The position numbers were made by a program, and so were the translations under genes. From the NCBI GenBank assembly GCA_963575745.1, contig CAUYUJ010017866.1, positions 62,001-126,000 on the forward strand: a stretch of 64,000 nucleotides of DNA, read 5' to 3'. The notes under the pieces were generated by a model. That model was not told where the DNA came from. It did no database searches and saw only the letters and a program-made list of their open reading frames with translations. Origin of the DNA: Prorocentrum cordatum (lineage: Eukaryota > Sar > Dinophyceae > Prorocentrales > Prorocentraceae). Each line of letters opens with the position of its first letter. Within the stretch, counting starts at the first letter, position 1. Positions 10,902 to 20,760 of this stretch are shown piece after piece.

Positions 10902-11801
10902 TTCCGCCGACTCCATACCGAGACCGAGTACCAGGTCAAATTCCGCCGTGGGACCTCGAATGTATACCACCTCTACCGAGGCCTGAGGGAAGGATGCGCC
11001 AGTTCCTGTGGGCTGTTCAATGTATACCACAACTATTCCTTGAGGGAGCTGGTGGCAATTTTGCCTGGGATCAATTTGCAGCGCTCCAAACGACTGAGAT
11101 GCGCGATGGGAAAGCAGACCTGGAGGGATCCAGACGACGTGGTCCAACGCGTGTTCCGTGTGATGGGGTTCGCCGACGACGCGTCGTCGTGGACCGAAGC
11201 CCAGAACCTCGAGGCCACCAGGCGCATGGTGTTCGACACCCTGGGCGATCGCGGCGAGGAGGTGCACCCTGGGAAGGGCGGGTTCCTGAGGACGGGCGTG
11301 TACGACGAGAATAGCGTGCTGCCCGAGGGTTTCCATCATGCGGTGAGGGTGCTTGAAGCGTGGGTCGACACCGACGGCGGAGCCAGGATGGATACGACCA
11401 AGAGGATCAAGGCAGCGTCCCAAGTCTGGGCCAAGATGAAGTACCCGCTGAGCGCCTCCAAGTTGCCGCTGAAGGTTCAGGGTCAGATATTCACCGCGGC
11501 CGTGATAGGATGCCTGCTGTATTGGAGCGAGGCGAGGGCGTACTCCGCCAGGGACCTCGACCGCCTGCAGTCGTTCGTGGGAAGCTGTGCACGATACTTG
11601 ATATATCGGGCTCGAGGTCTGACGCTCCGCCAGATGGAAGCCAGGAAGATCAACATGACGCAGATCTACGAGTGGATGGGCATCGAGCTGATCGAGGTGT
11701 TGGTCACCCATCGTGGAATATCCTACCTTGGACACCTTGGTCGGTGCGACGACAGCAGATGGGAGGTTCAGCTACCCGGTGCCGCCCTAGCAGACCGTCC
11801 A
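10902..11801 (+). pseudogene. LINE 1 reverse transcriptase, C-terminal half
   Basis: In frame with the preceding segment after its TGA. It contains GLREGCASSCGLFNVYHN (motif B), VMGFADDASSW with an intact FADD at 11169-11180 (motif C), and the thumb/connection block SKLPLKVQGQIFTAAVIGCL and LDRLQSFVGSCARYLI. It ends with a THRGISYLGHLGR block typical of LINE C-termini. The frame then runs without a stop into GGA repeats, which encode only Glu/Arg/Gly and are not part of the element. Confidence 0.85.
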
Positions 11802-12050
11802 GAGGAGGAGGAGGGGGAGGAGGAGGAGGAGGAGGAGGAGGAGGAGGAGGAGAGGAGGAGGAGGAGGAGGAGGGAGGAGGAGGAGGAGGAGGAGGAGGAG
11901 GGAAAGAGGAGAGCAGGAGAAGAGGAGGAGGAGGAGGAAGGAGGAGGAGGAGGAAGAGGAGGAGGAGGAAGGAGGAGGAGGAGGAGGAGGACAGGAGGAG
12001 GAGGGGAGGCGGAGGAGGAGGAGGAGGCGGAGGAGGAGGAGGAGGGATGA
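11802..12050 (+). repeat. (GGA)n microsatellite after LINE 1
   Basis: GGA triplets with AGGGAGG interruptions. From 12050 to 12870 the sequence is GC-rich without a supportable gene. It contains an A-run near 12300, CCACCACCACC at 12417 and a shorter GGA tract at 12460-12510. Confidence 0.9.
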
Positions 12051-12870
12051 GGGAGGCGGAGTGCCGAGTGCCGCTCCCCGCTCTCGCAGCCTGGAGACGA
12101 GGCCGTGCGCCGTCGCGAGGCGAGGCAGCGAAGACCTGGTCCGGGGCGCGAAGGCACAGCCCCAGGGGCAGGTGCCGAGACCTCGGGAGGCCGCGCGGGA
12201 GACACATCCCCAGACTTCCTCGCGCTGTAAAAAATCACGACTGCTTTTTTGCGTTATTTTCAGCCTCCAGGGGCCCTTCCTGGTCCTCGGGAACGTAAGA
12301 AAAAAAAACGACGCAGGACGAGAAACCGGTCACAGGGAACGGGTCCAGACCTCTGGGTGGTCGACGCTGTGACAAAAATCACGACGTCGGGGGTCTGGGT
12401 CTGATGGGCCTGTTTCCACCACCACCACCATCAGTTGGAAGGGAGGAAGGACTCTGGAAGAGGAGGAGGAGGAGGAAGAGGAGGAGGAAGAGGAGGAGGA
12501 AGAGGGGGAGGAGGGCCCCCTCCCCCTCCTAACTATTTCTGGTGGTGGCGGTGGAAAACAAGCCCAGCAAAATCGTGGCGTCGGATCGTTCGGAAGCCAC
12601 CGCTTCTCCTGCTCGACGGCGAGCTAGGGGGGGGAGGGAGAAGGAGGAGGCCTTCTCAGATGGCGGCGGGGCTTCTCGCAAGCCCTCTGGCCTCCCGAGA
12701 AGTCTGCCGTGCCTCCAGGGAAGGCTCAGCAGTCTTCCCAGAAGGCCCGAGGGCGCCCGAGCCTTCTGAGCAGGCCCTCCCCCTCTCGCTGCCCCCCTGG
12801 GCCGGCCGCCGGCATGCCTTCCTGCGCCCTGCGAACAGGTTCGGGGGCCCCCAAACGGGGTGGTGACCAC

Positions 12871-13032
12871 ACCGTGCGGTGAGTCGGTGGGGACTCGGGG
12901 TCACCGCACGGTTTTGGGACTCGGATCGTTCTCCGAGGACGCCTCGGGCGACTGGGTCATCCGAGGTCCCACGGCCGTGCGTTGACGGACCGTGCGGTGA
13001 GGCCCTGGGGGATGTCGAGGTCACCGCACGGT
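12871..13032. repeat. Two tandem hairpins with identical arms
   Basis: ACCGTGCGGTGA at 12871-12882 pairs with TCACCGCACGGT at 12901-12912 (18-base loop). The same pair of arms recurs at 12989-13000 and 13021-13032 (20-base loop). Both loops contain GGGG and end in GGGG or CGAGG. They could be remnants of a foldback element or a structured regulatory site; nothing in the sequence decides. Confidence 0.8.
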
Positions 13033-13598
13033 CTGTCACCGCACCGGTTCGGGACTCCAAGCAGGTGGACCTGACAGACGGGAACCTGACGTTCAAGGCC
13101 GGGGGGCGCCGACCGTGCACCGGGGCCGACCCTGGCCAGAGCAGTGGCAGGCCCAGGCGCGGCGCGTGCGCCCTCCGGGCCCGCGCCGCCTGGCAGCCCT
13201 GCGCGCCGATCCGGGACCTGCAGAGGTCCCACGCATGGACGAAAATCGAGACGGAGGTCTTTGTCGCCCTGTGCGGCCTCCAGGGGGCCCTCGCCGCGCC
13301 CCGGGGCCATCCAGGAGCGGCCCATGCAATGGGACGAGAAGAGCTGCTCCCGGGGAGCCGCTCGAGACTTCCGGGGGCCCCGTGCGTTAGGAGTCGCGAC
13401 ATCGGACCTCTGGGGCCCAGGATCGGCCCGGCCAGGGAGCGGCGCCGGCGTGCGGCCGGCACGCTCCCTGCAGAGGGGAGCATGGACGCGGGGTGCCAGT
13501 TCCTGAACCGGCTGGTGGTCACGCCGGGCCCCACGGTGGCCGTGGGGGCGCAAAAGACGTGTCCGAGGCCGTGGCCTCGCGGGCCGGGCTCCCGGGCC

Positions 13599-13679
13599 GC
13601 GACCCCGCGGATACGTGGCGTGCTTCTGCGGATGCCCCACGCGGAGCGTCTGCGTGCAGCTGCGTATCCGCGGGGTCGC
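13599..13679. repeat. 17-bp perfect inverted repeat upstream of the large gene
   Basis: GCGACCCCGCGGATACG at 13599-13615 is the exact reverse complement of 13663-13679, with a 47-base loop that is itself GC-rich. It lies about 30 bases before the first Met of the PTGSPT exon. Confidence 0.75.
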
Positions 13680-13710
13680 GCCCCGGAATCCAGACCGCGA
13701 GGGCGCGGAT

Positions 13711-15410
13711 ATGGATAGTACGTTCGCCGCTCGTGAGGCGGCGCCGACGGCGAGCCCAACCAGCACGCCGCCGACGCGAAGCCCCACGGGTGCGCCGACG
13801 GCGAGCCCGACGAGTGCGCCGACTGGTAGTCCGACCACCGACGCGCCGACTGGTAGCCCCACGCGGGCGCCGACTGGTAGTCCGACTGGGAGTCCGACCA
13901 CCGACGAGCCCGACGAGTCTGACACGCCAACGGTCAGTCCAACCGGGAGCCCGACGATTGCCCCCACCGAGAGCCTCCCTCAGATGTCGCCGTTCCCCAC
14001 CCTGGCGCCGACTGGTAGCCCCACGCGGGCGCCGACTAGAAGTCCGACTGGGAGTCCGACCACCGACGAGCCCGACGAGTCTGACACACCAACGGTCAGG
14101 CCAACCGGGAGCCCGACGATTGCCCCCACCGAAAGCTTCCCTCAGGTGTCGCCGTTCCCCACCCTGGCGCCGACTGGTAGCCCCACGCGGGCGCCGACTG
14201 GGAATCCGACTGGGAGTCCGACCACCGACGAGCCCGACGAGTCTGACACGCCAACGGGTAGGCCAACTGGGAGCCCGACGATTGCCCCCACCGAGAGCCT
14301 CCCTCAGGTGTCGCCGCTCCCCACCCTGGCGCCGACTGGTAGCCCCACGCGGGCGCCGACTGGGAGTCCGACTGGGAGTCCGACCACCGACGAGCCCGAC
14401 GAGTCTGACACGCCAACGGGTAGGCCAACCGGGAGCCCGACGATTGCCTCCCACCGAGAGCCTCCCTCAGGTGTCGCCGTTCCCCACCCTGGCGCCGACT
14501 GGTAGCCCCACGCGGGCGCCGACTGGGAGTCCGACTGGGAGTCCGACCACCGACGAGCCCGACGAGTCTGACACGCCAACGGGTAGGCCAACTGGGAGCC
14601 CGACGATTGCTCCCACCGAGAGCCTCCCTCAGGTGTCACCGTTCCCCACCCTGGCGCCGACTGGTTGCCCCACGCGGGCGCCGACTGGGAATCCGACTGG
14701 GAGTCCGACCACCGACGAGCCCGACGAGTCTGACACGCCAACGGTCAGGCCAACCGGGAGCCCGACGATTGCCCCCACCGAGAGCCTCCCTCAGGTGTCG
14801 CCGTTCCCCACCCTGGCGCCGACTGGTAGCCCCACGCGGGCGCCGACTGGGAGTCCGACTGGGAGTCCGACCACCGACGAGCCCGACGAGTCTGACACGC
14901 CAACGGGTCAGGCCAACCGGGAGCCCGACGATTGCTCCCACCGAGAGCCTCCCTCAGGTGTCGCCGTTCCCCACCCTGGCGCCGACTGGTAGCCCCACGC
15001 GGGCGCCGACTGGGAGTCCGACTGGGAGTCCGACCACCGACGAGCCCGACGAGTCTCACACGCCAACGGGTAGGCCAACCGGGAGCCCGACGATTGCTCC
15101 CACCGAGAGCCTCCCTCAGGTGTCGCCGTTCCCCACCCTGGCGCCGACTGGTAGCCCCACGCGGGCGCCGACTGGGAGTCCGACCACCGACGAGCCCAAC
15201 GAGTCTGACACGCCAACGGGTAGGCCAACTGGGAGCCCGACGATTGCTCCCACCGAGAGCCTCCCTCAGGTGTCGCCGTTCCCCACCCTGGCGCCGACTG
15301 GCAGCCCCACGCGGGCGCCGACTGGGAGTCCGACTGGGAGTCCGACTGGCGCGCTGGACGATTCGGGGGACGCGGACGAGCCCGACGAGTCTGGCCAGGA
15401 CCAGCGTGGT
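13711..15410 (+). CDS. Exon block 1: PTGSPT repeat array, nine units of 54 residues
   Basis: The sequence begins MDSTFAAREAAPTASPT and becomes a tandem array with a 162-bp (54-residue) unit containing TGSPTRAPTGSPTGSPTTDE, DESDTP and ESLPQVSPFPTLAP. Units start near 13981, 14143, 14305, 14468, 14630, 14792, 14955, 15117 and 15267; the last spacing is 12 bp shorter. Such Pro/Thr/Ser arrays are usually extended, extracellular or wall-associated stalks; that is inference. The array changes frame twice by one extra base (14446-14452 and 14905-14910). The third frame ends GQDQRG and meets a GTAAAG donor at 15411 in phase with exon 2. The start at 13711 is a choice: the frame is open upstream to 13615 and an acceptor may lie there. 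Confidence 0.6.
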
Positions 15411-15615
15411 GTAAAGTAGGGGTCCCCCTGCTTGGTCAGAGAGGGTATGAGAAGCGTTTTTGGAGACGGCAGCGCGGTGGAGCGCAGGTGATTCATCCAA
15501 GCTCGCTGTGCTGCCTCGAGGCAGCCCAACACGAGCCATCTCTTCCTCGTCCTCCACCTCATTATGCTCCCTTCCTCCTGCTCATCCTCCTCTTCCTCCC
15601 TCCTCCTCCCCGCAG

Positions 15616-15684
15616 GCGCTGGTGCGGACTATATTGACGTCCCCGGCTGCAGCAGGTGCGACTGAGCTGATCGTGGAGTCCACG
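15616..15684 (+). CDS. Exon 2: start of VESTVGF-type domain
   Basis: CGCAG acceptor then GCG CTG GTG, reading ALVRTILTSPAAAGATELI and VEST. The phase is 0 at both ends, matching exon 1 (ends GGT|GTAAAG) and exon 3. This pattern (aaaGatel.VESt.GF..Ga) is common as a short beta-rich block in dinoflagellate proteins; function unknown. The bases GGTGGGC surround the donor (15684-15690) and recur at the acceptor of exon 3. Confidence 0.7.
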
Positions 15685-18600
15685 GTGGGCATCCTCTTCG
15701 AATTCTGCAGTTTGTCCCTGGTGCTATGTAAGGGCTGGTGGAGTTACTCTTGATAAGAAACGGGGTGCATCCCGCGTGTGCCCGCTCGAGGAACGTGCGC
15801 CCCCCCATATCGGATCCACTATGAATAGCAGGGTCCAGAGAGCCCGGCCTCCATTAGAAGAAGGGGTTCGTAGGTTTAGAATTATTACTCATAGAAAAAC
15901 GGGGCCCAGATGCGCAGACGTTTTCCACAAAGGTTGAGCAAGTTGATTCCGTGAGTGCCCGCTCGAGGATGGCGAGCCCCCCGCACGGCATCCTCGACAA
16001 ATCATGGTCAACCCGCATGGTAAGGATGAGCAACTTTCCAAGGTTACCCTTGCGTCCTTCTCCTTCGGCCCATCCTTGGCCGCTTTCGCTGGCCGCCGCT
16101 CCGCTCGCAAAGTGTCGACATGGCCTTCCGAGGCCCTTGCATCCTCATCCTGCGTCCTTATGATACGGTCTGGCTGCACGGGGCGCGGAAGTCTCAGGAG
16201 GCCCTGTGAGAGTTGAGCCAGCGTAATTCGCGGGGAATCGTGGCCTTACGAGGGCGAGGCCGGCGTGATTGATTTACGTGGTACCAATGCCTTGGGAGCG
16301 CGGATCCAGTATGACGAGGGATCTGTCGCTGGGGGTGCAGATCAAGCGCAATAACCAACGTACCTTGCACCGGATCGTGGCCCAATCGTGGCCCTGGGAG
16401 CGCGGCCCCAACGGAAGCTGCGCGGCATCGTGGCGCTGCGAGCGCGGACCCAGCGTAGTTTATTCAAGACGCTTCGGTTCAGCGCCCGCCACAGCCACTG
16501 AGTCCCAGCTCCGCACCCTGGCGGCCTGGAGCGTTGAAGCAGGCATATGGATACGGCTTGCAGACCCTGGACGGGCAGGCTTCCAGCGACGACTGCAGGA
16601 TGACTTGAAGTTGCGACCCGCCACGCTGTCTGGCGACTCTGTTACAGACAAGGCCACACCTGCAGACCAGGCTATTAGATGGCCTCTGACGCGGAGCTCA
16701 GGGCCAGAGGAAAGAGGCTTTCCAAAAGACAGTGCCAGCAACAGCTCAGCTTCGCAGCCCTGGTTGATTCGCCGCTGCCAAGCGGCCACGACTGGGGTCC
16801 CCTCGCAGAGGACCTCCAGACCGCTGGGACCAGGCTGCTGATGGACCCAGGGTTCGCGCCGGTGCCTTTCTGTGCCCTGAGCTTCCATCCACATATGTAC
16901 GGCGCTGGCGACGTGCTCCTCAGGGACCTGGCGGAGCACTGCAGGAAACTCCTCAGCCACGACGGTTCCCTCCCCGACCTTGAGCTCGGCCTGGATCCCA
17001 CAATCTACGTGCACACACAGCCACCTGGGCCGTGATGCTGCACCTGGCAAGGTTGCGGCAGACCGACAACATGGAGGAAACAGTGCGAGGGAACCAGCTC
17101 CCGCCTGAGCCTATGCGGCCATGTACGTCCAGCTAGTGGCGGGAAAAGGAGGACGCCGACCTCCTGGCACCCCACGGCAGCCACCAGCCTGTTGGAGTCA
17201 GACTACTTGCGAATGTCAGCGGCACACCAGGCAGCCCTCCGTTGACCACCTTAAGGCCGACCTGGGCAAGTCAGCCGACGCGTGGGAAGAGCTACGTGTC
17301 AGTCTCCGGGGACCCGACAAGAAACCGCTCAGCTCCTGCTGGGGCACGAATATGCTGGCCATCATTTATCATGGTCCGCGAGCCCAGGGTGCTGCTCCAC
17401 CCGTATGTATGACAAACCTGGCCCAAACGGATATGTATGGGAGGCCGTCCTAGCTTTTTGCGACCCCTGGAACAAGGCACGCCTGCCCATCCGGGATAGG
17501 TTCAGAGCGAACCACGGGGTGCACGCCAAAGAGTTCCGCACGCTGCACGCCCGGATCGAGGAACTGCTCCGCGCTGTAGGGCGCCTAGCGACGGTTTCGC
17601 ACCACCACCCGGTGGCCAAGCAGAGCGGATGCCCAGTCAAGTGGAAGGAGATGTACATCAGCGGCTACCCACTCAGCGCCTCCCTCCTGGTCTTGGAAGA
17701 GTCGGTGGTTCCAGCCAACCTGGTTGTGCTTAGGGAAGAGAGGTGCGCCATTTGTACTCTATCAGTAGCCCTGGCAGGTTCCGACGTTGGGCTTTGGGAC
17801 AGAGGCGAGTTGGACCGCGTCCAGGCAGTGACATATGCGGGAGGCGGGACCCCCAGCTCGGGGCGCAACCTCTTGGCAGGCCCCCGAGCGCCCCTCTGCC
17901 TGGCGTCGCCCTTGACCCCCCGGGGCTACGGGACAATGTTGCCGGGTTTGAACCCGATAAGCACCTCCGGCACGGGGTGATTCGGTGTGGCGGCTGCTCC
18001 AAGAGCTTCGGGCATCTTCGGGCCCGACGCCGTGACATGGGTGGCAGCGGGGGCCAGGCAGCCACTCGCAGCCAGCCTGGAGACAGCGTGCCGGCGCGGA
18101 GTTCGCTGCAGATGGCGATGCACAGGCTTCTGGGAGAATGAGCTGAGAGCGCGCGGGCAGACCGTCCAAGACGACGTCAAAGTAGGTACTGTCCTGCGCA
18201 ACTTGGTCGACCAGGAAAGTCGCAGCGGCGATCTACATGCGAAGAGGGCGCTGCTGCAGGGGGGCCGCGTCTCCAAGCCCGCGGGCAGCGCGCCGCTAGC
18301 CCACCGCATCTCGCGCAGGCAGGCTCTCAGTGCCCGAGCACGCTCGGCGCCGCCATTCCCAGGCGCCGCGCCGACGAGGAGAGGTTTGGAAACCAAGCAG
18401 CGCATAAGGGATACGTCGCCGAGAGCGATGGATGCCCGCTGGTGGAGCTAGTCCTGATTGGCAAGTTGGAGGCGCCGCCAGGTAGGCGCGCCCTGCGCCC
18501 CGACCCGCAGGTCGCCGACGCCCTCGCGCAGACCTGGCACGGATCCCCCTTCAGCTTCGCGGGCCCGGGGTCGAGCCTTCCAGGCCAGGGCGTGGACTGC

Positions 18601-20329
18601 GAGGTGGTGCTGTGCGCGCCCCCTGGTCCACACCTGGAATGCTCGGCCGTCCGACGCGCAGGCCGCGCTTGCCAGGGGTGGGGGGGGGCCCATCCGGGAG
18701 GCCCGCCGGCGCGCGACAAGGCATGCCCCGCAGTCAGGCCTAGCTCCAACCCGCCCATCGCTGGTCCCGCTCCAGCCAGCGCCGGCATCAATGACCTGGG
18801 CAAGAGGCTCGGGGCTGAGGAGGGCAGACAGGCGGCCGCGCTCACCGCGGAGTCTTGCCCGGATCCGACGGGGCGCCGAATAATTGGATGCAGCCGACCT
18901 TTTGCATGGTCATAGCCGACAGAAAGTAGAGGGCCGCGCCGCTGTCTGACCAGAGGGCGAGAGCACAGATGGCGCCAGAGGTTGCATGGCACGACCGTCG
19001 CAAGTCACCCCTGGGAAGGCGCAGCGGGGCACCGCGTTCGCCGGGGGGAGCGCGGGCGCGCGTCCGCGCCGCCCGCCCCGAGCGATGGCGCACGCGGCAA
19101 TGCCCCCCCCCGCGCCGAGGGAGGTCTGGAGAACCCCGGGGGCGGCGAGCGGGCGCGCCCGGCTGCGAGCGGGCAGGGGCGGGCCCCGCTGGCAGGCGGA
19201 GGCGCTCCGGTTCTACAGCAGAAAATGACGCATCGGGCGGCGGCCCTCCAGCTGCCCAAAGGAGGCGGCACCCTCGAGCCACCAGGCCGCGGTCTACCGA
19301 CGCGCGGTGCCAGCGAGCGGAGTGCCAGACAGATGCCATTGGGGCGGCAGACGCGCAGCCCCGGCCGACGCCGTTGCCCGGGGGATCACGACCTTGGGCA
19401 GGGGCGGGGTCGGGGGCCGGGAAGACAACCCACGACCAGTTCGGGAGACACTCTTGGGATCCAAGGTAGTTGTGAATGGCGCGGTCCCGCGCTGACACGA
19501 CGCGACCACCCGGGCTGGCTTCCTGGCGAGCCAAGGCACATGCTGCGCGAGCGCTGCCAAGCTGGCCAACTACCGCAGGCCGGACGGAGCGCGTTTCGGC
19601 CCACCCACAGGCGCATCTTCGGCACCCAGTTTGGCTGCAGGCGGCCAAGGCGCCGACCCGGACCACGCTGCCCGGCGGCAGCAACGGAGGAGCTCTAGCT
19701 CACGCCCAGCAAGACGGAGCAGCCACGGGGCGCGCCGCCTCAGGGAGCCAACAGCCAGGCCCCAGTGACGCCCAGGCAGGCCGGACTGGAAGCTGAATCG
19801 AGGTCAAGTCAAGCGCAGCGGCAGCGCCGACTGAGGCGTTGATGGGAAGGGGATGGCAGACTTGACTTGGCCCGAAGTTGTCGAGCGCGTGTAAGCTGCC
19901 TGCGGCGCGCCTCTCGTCGAGGGCTGGATCGCGCCAGGCCTGCGACCCGAGGGGCGGGGAGTCTCGCGGGAAGGGGGCCCGCAATTCGCGCTGCCACGAT
20001 GAATTCAGCCGCGCTCTCATGGGTGAACTGGCCCGGGTCCTGCGCGACATCCGCGCCCTCTGCCGCGACCGCAACCAGGATGTCGACTGGGGCGCGGCGC
20101 GGCGGCAGCAGCGGCGGCAGCAGCTGTGGCAGAGCCGCCAGAGCAAGGCAGCCAGAAAGGTCAAGGAGGCAAGCGCCCCAGCGAGGCAGCCTTGCCATTC
20201 GGGGACCAGTCCCAGCTACGCGGGCCCCAGCGGCGACAGACAATGACGGCCTGGCCTGGGCCCAGTGGGCGCGTCACCGACCCACCTTGGCTGCGACCGC
20301 AGCGAGGTGCTTTTCGTCCCGAGAGGTGC

Positions 20330-20760
20330 CCGCGCGTTGATCCGCCTGCCCGCGCAACTGCTAGGCGCGTCTCGCCCGGCGCGCCTCCCGCCCAGGGGTG
20401 CGCCTCATTGGGGGTGCCCATCAGGAGGCGCGCCGCGCCCTGACCCACCTGTCCGCGCATCTGCTAAGCGCGCTTCGCGCCGCGCGCCCCCCGCCCCAGG
20501 TGGCGCGCCAGCTTCCCGCCCCCAGGCGCGCCATCCACCCCGGGCGGCCCGCCCGGCCGCTGTGGGCGCGCCCCAGTTTGTTCGACCTGTCTACGCACCT
20601 GCTAGGCGCGTCCCCGCGGGCGCGTCGTCCGCCACCGGCGACGCGCCCCACTTGGCCCCGGCGCGTCACCTACCCCAGGTGAGGCGCCCCTGCCCGCCCG
20701 CTTCAGGCGGCTGGTACTTGTCCGCGCGCCGCAGACGCCCGCTGCGCGCGCCGCCCACCC
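20330..20760 (+). repeat. Very GC-rich diverged tandem repeat
   Basis: Units of about 100-140 bases contain CTGTCCGCGCATCTGCTAAGCGCG-like cores near 20347, 20450, 20587 and 20718, separated by GGCGCGCC-rich sequence. The composition stays extreme to about 21600. Open frames are present on both strands because stop codons are rare at this GC content, so none is called. Confidence 0.5.

Larger units (their letters stand above)
8881..11801 (+). mobile_element. Decayed non-LTR retrotransposon (LINE 1): AP endonuclease plus reverse transcriptase
   Basis: Endonuclease, linker and reverse transcriptase follow each other on the plus strand in the order of an APE-type LINE. The reading is broken: the endonuclease and linker lie in one frame with a TAG at 9505-9507, the frame then shifts near 9960, and the RT frame has a TGA at 10899-10901. 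The 5' part of the endonuclease (first conserved Asn and Glu) is not visible; the sequence before about 8880 could be a degraded start or host DNA. The 3' part runs straight into a GGA tract at 11802 and I found no target-site duplication. Confidence 0.85.

Noticed and set aside
13519-15557. Long minus-strand frames across the PTGSPT array
   Set aside because: They are antisense products of a repeat unit whose length (162 bp) is a multiple of three. The plus frame has the splice sites and the family context.
16460-20260. A possible retroelement or gene in the GC-rich tract
   Set aside because: Short protein-like stretches exist, but frames change every 100-300 bases and no known motif (RT, RNase H, integrase, transposase) could be found.
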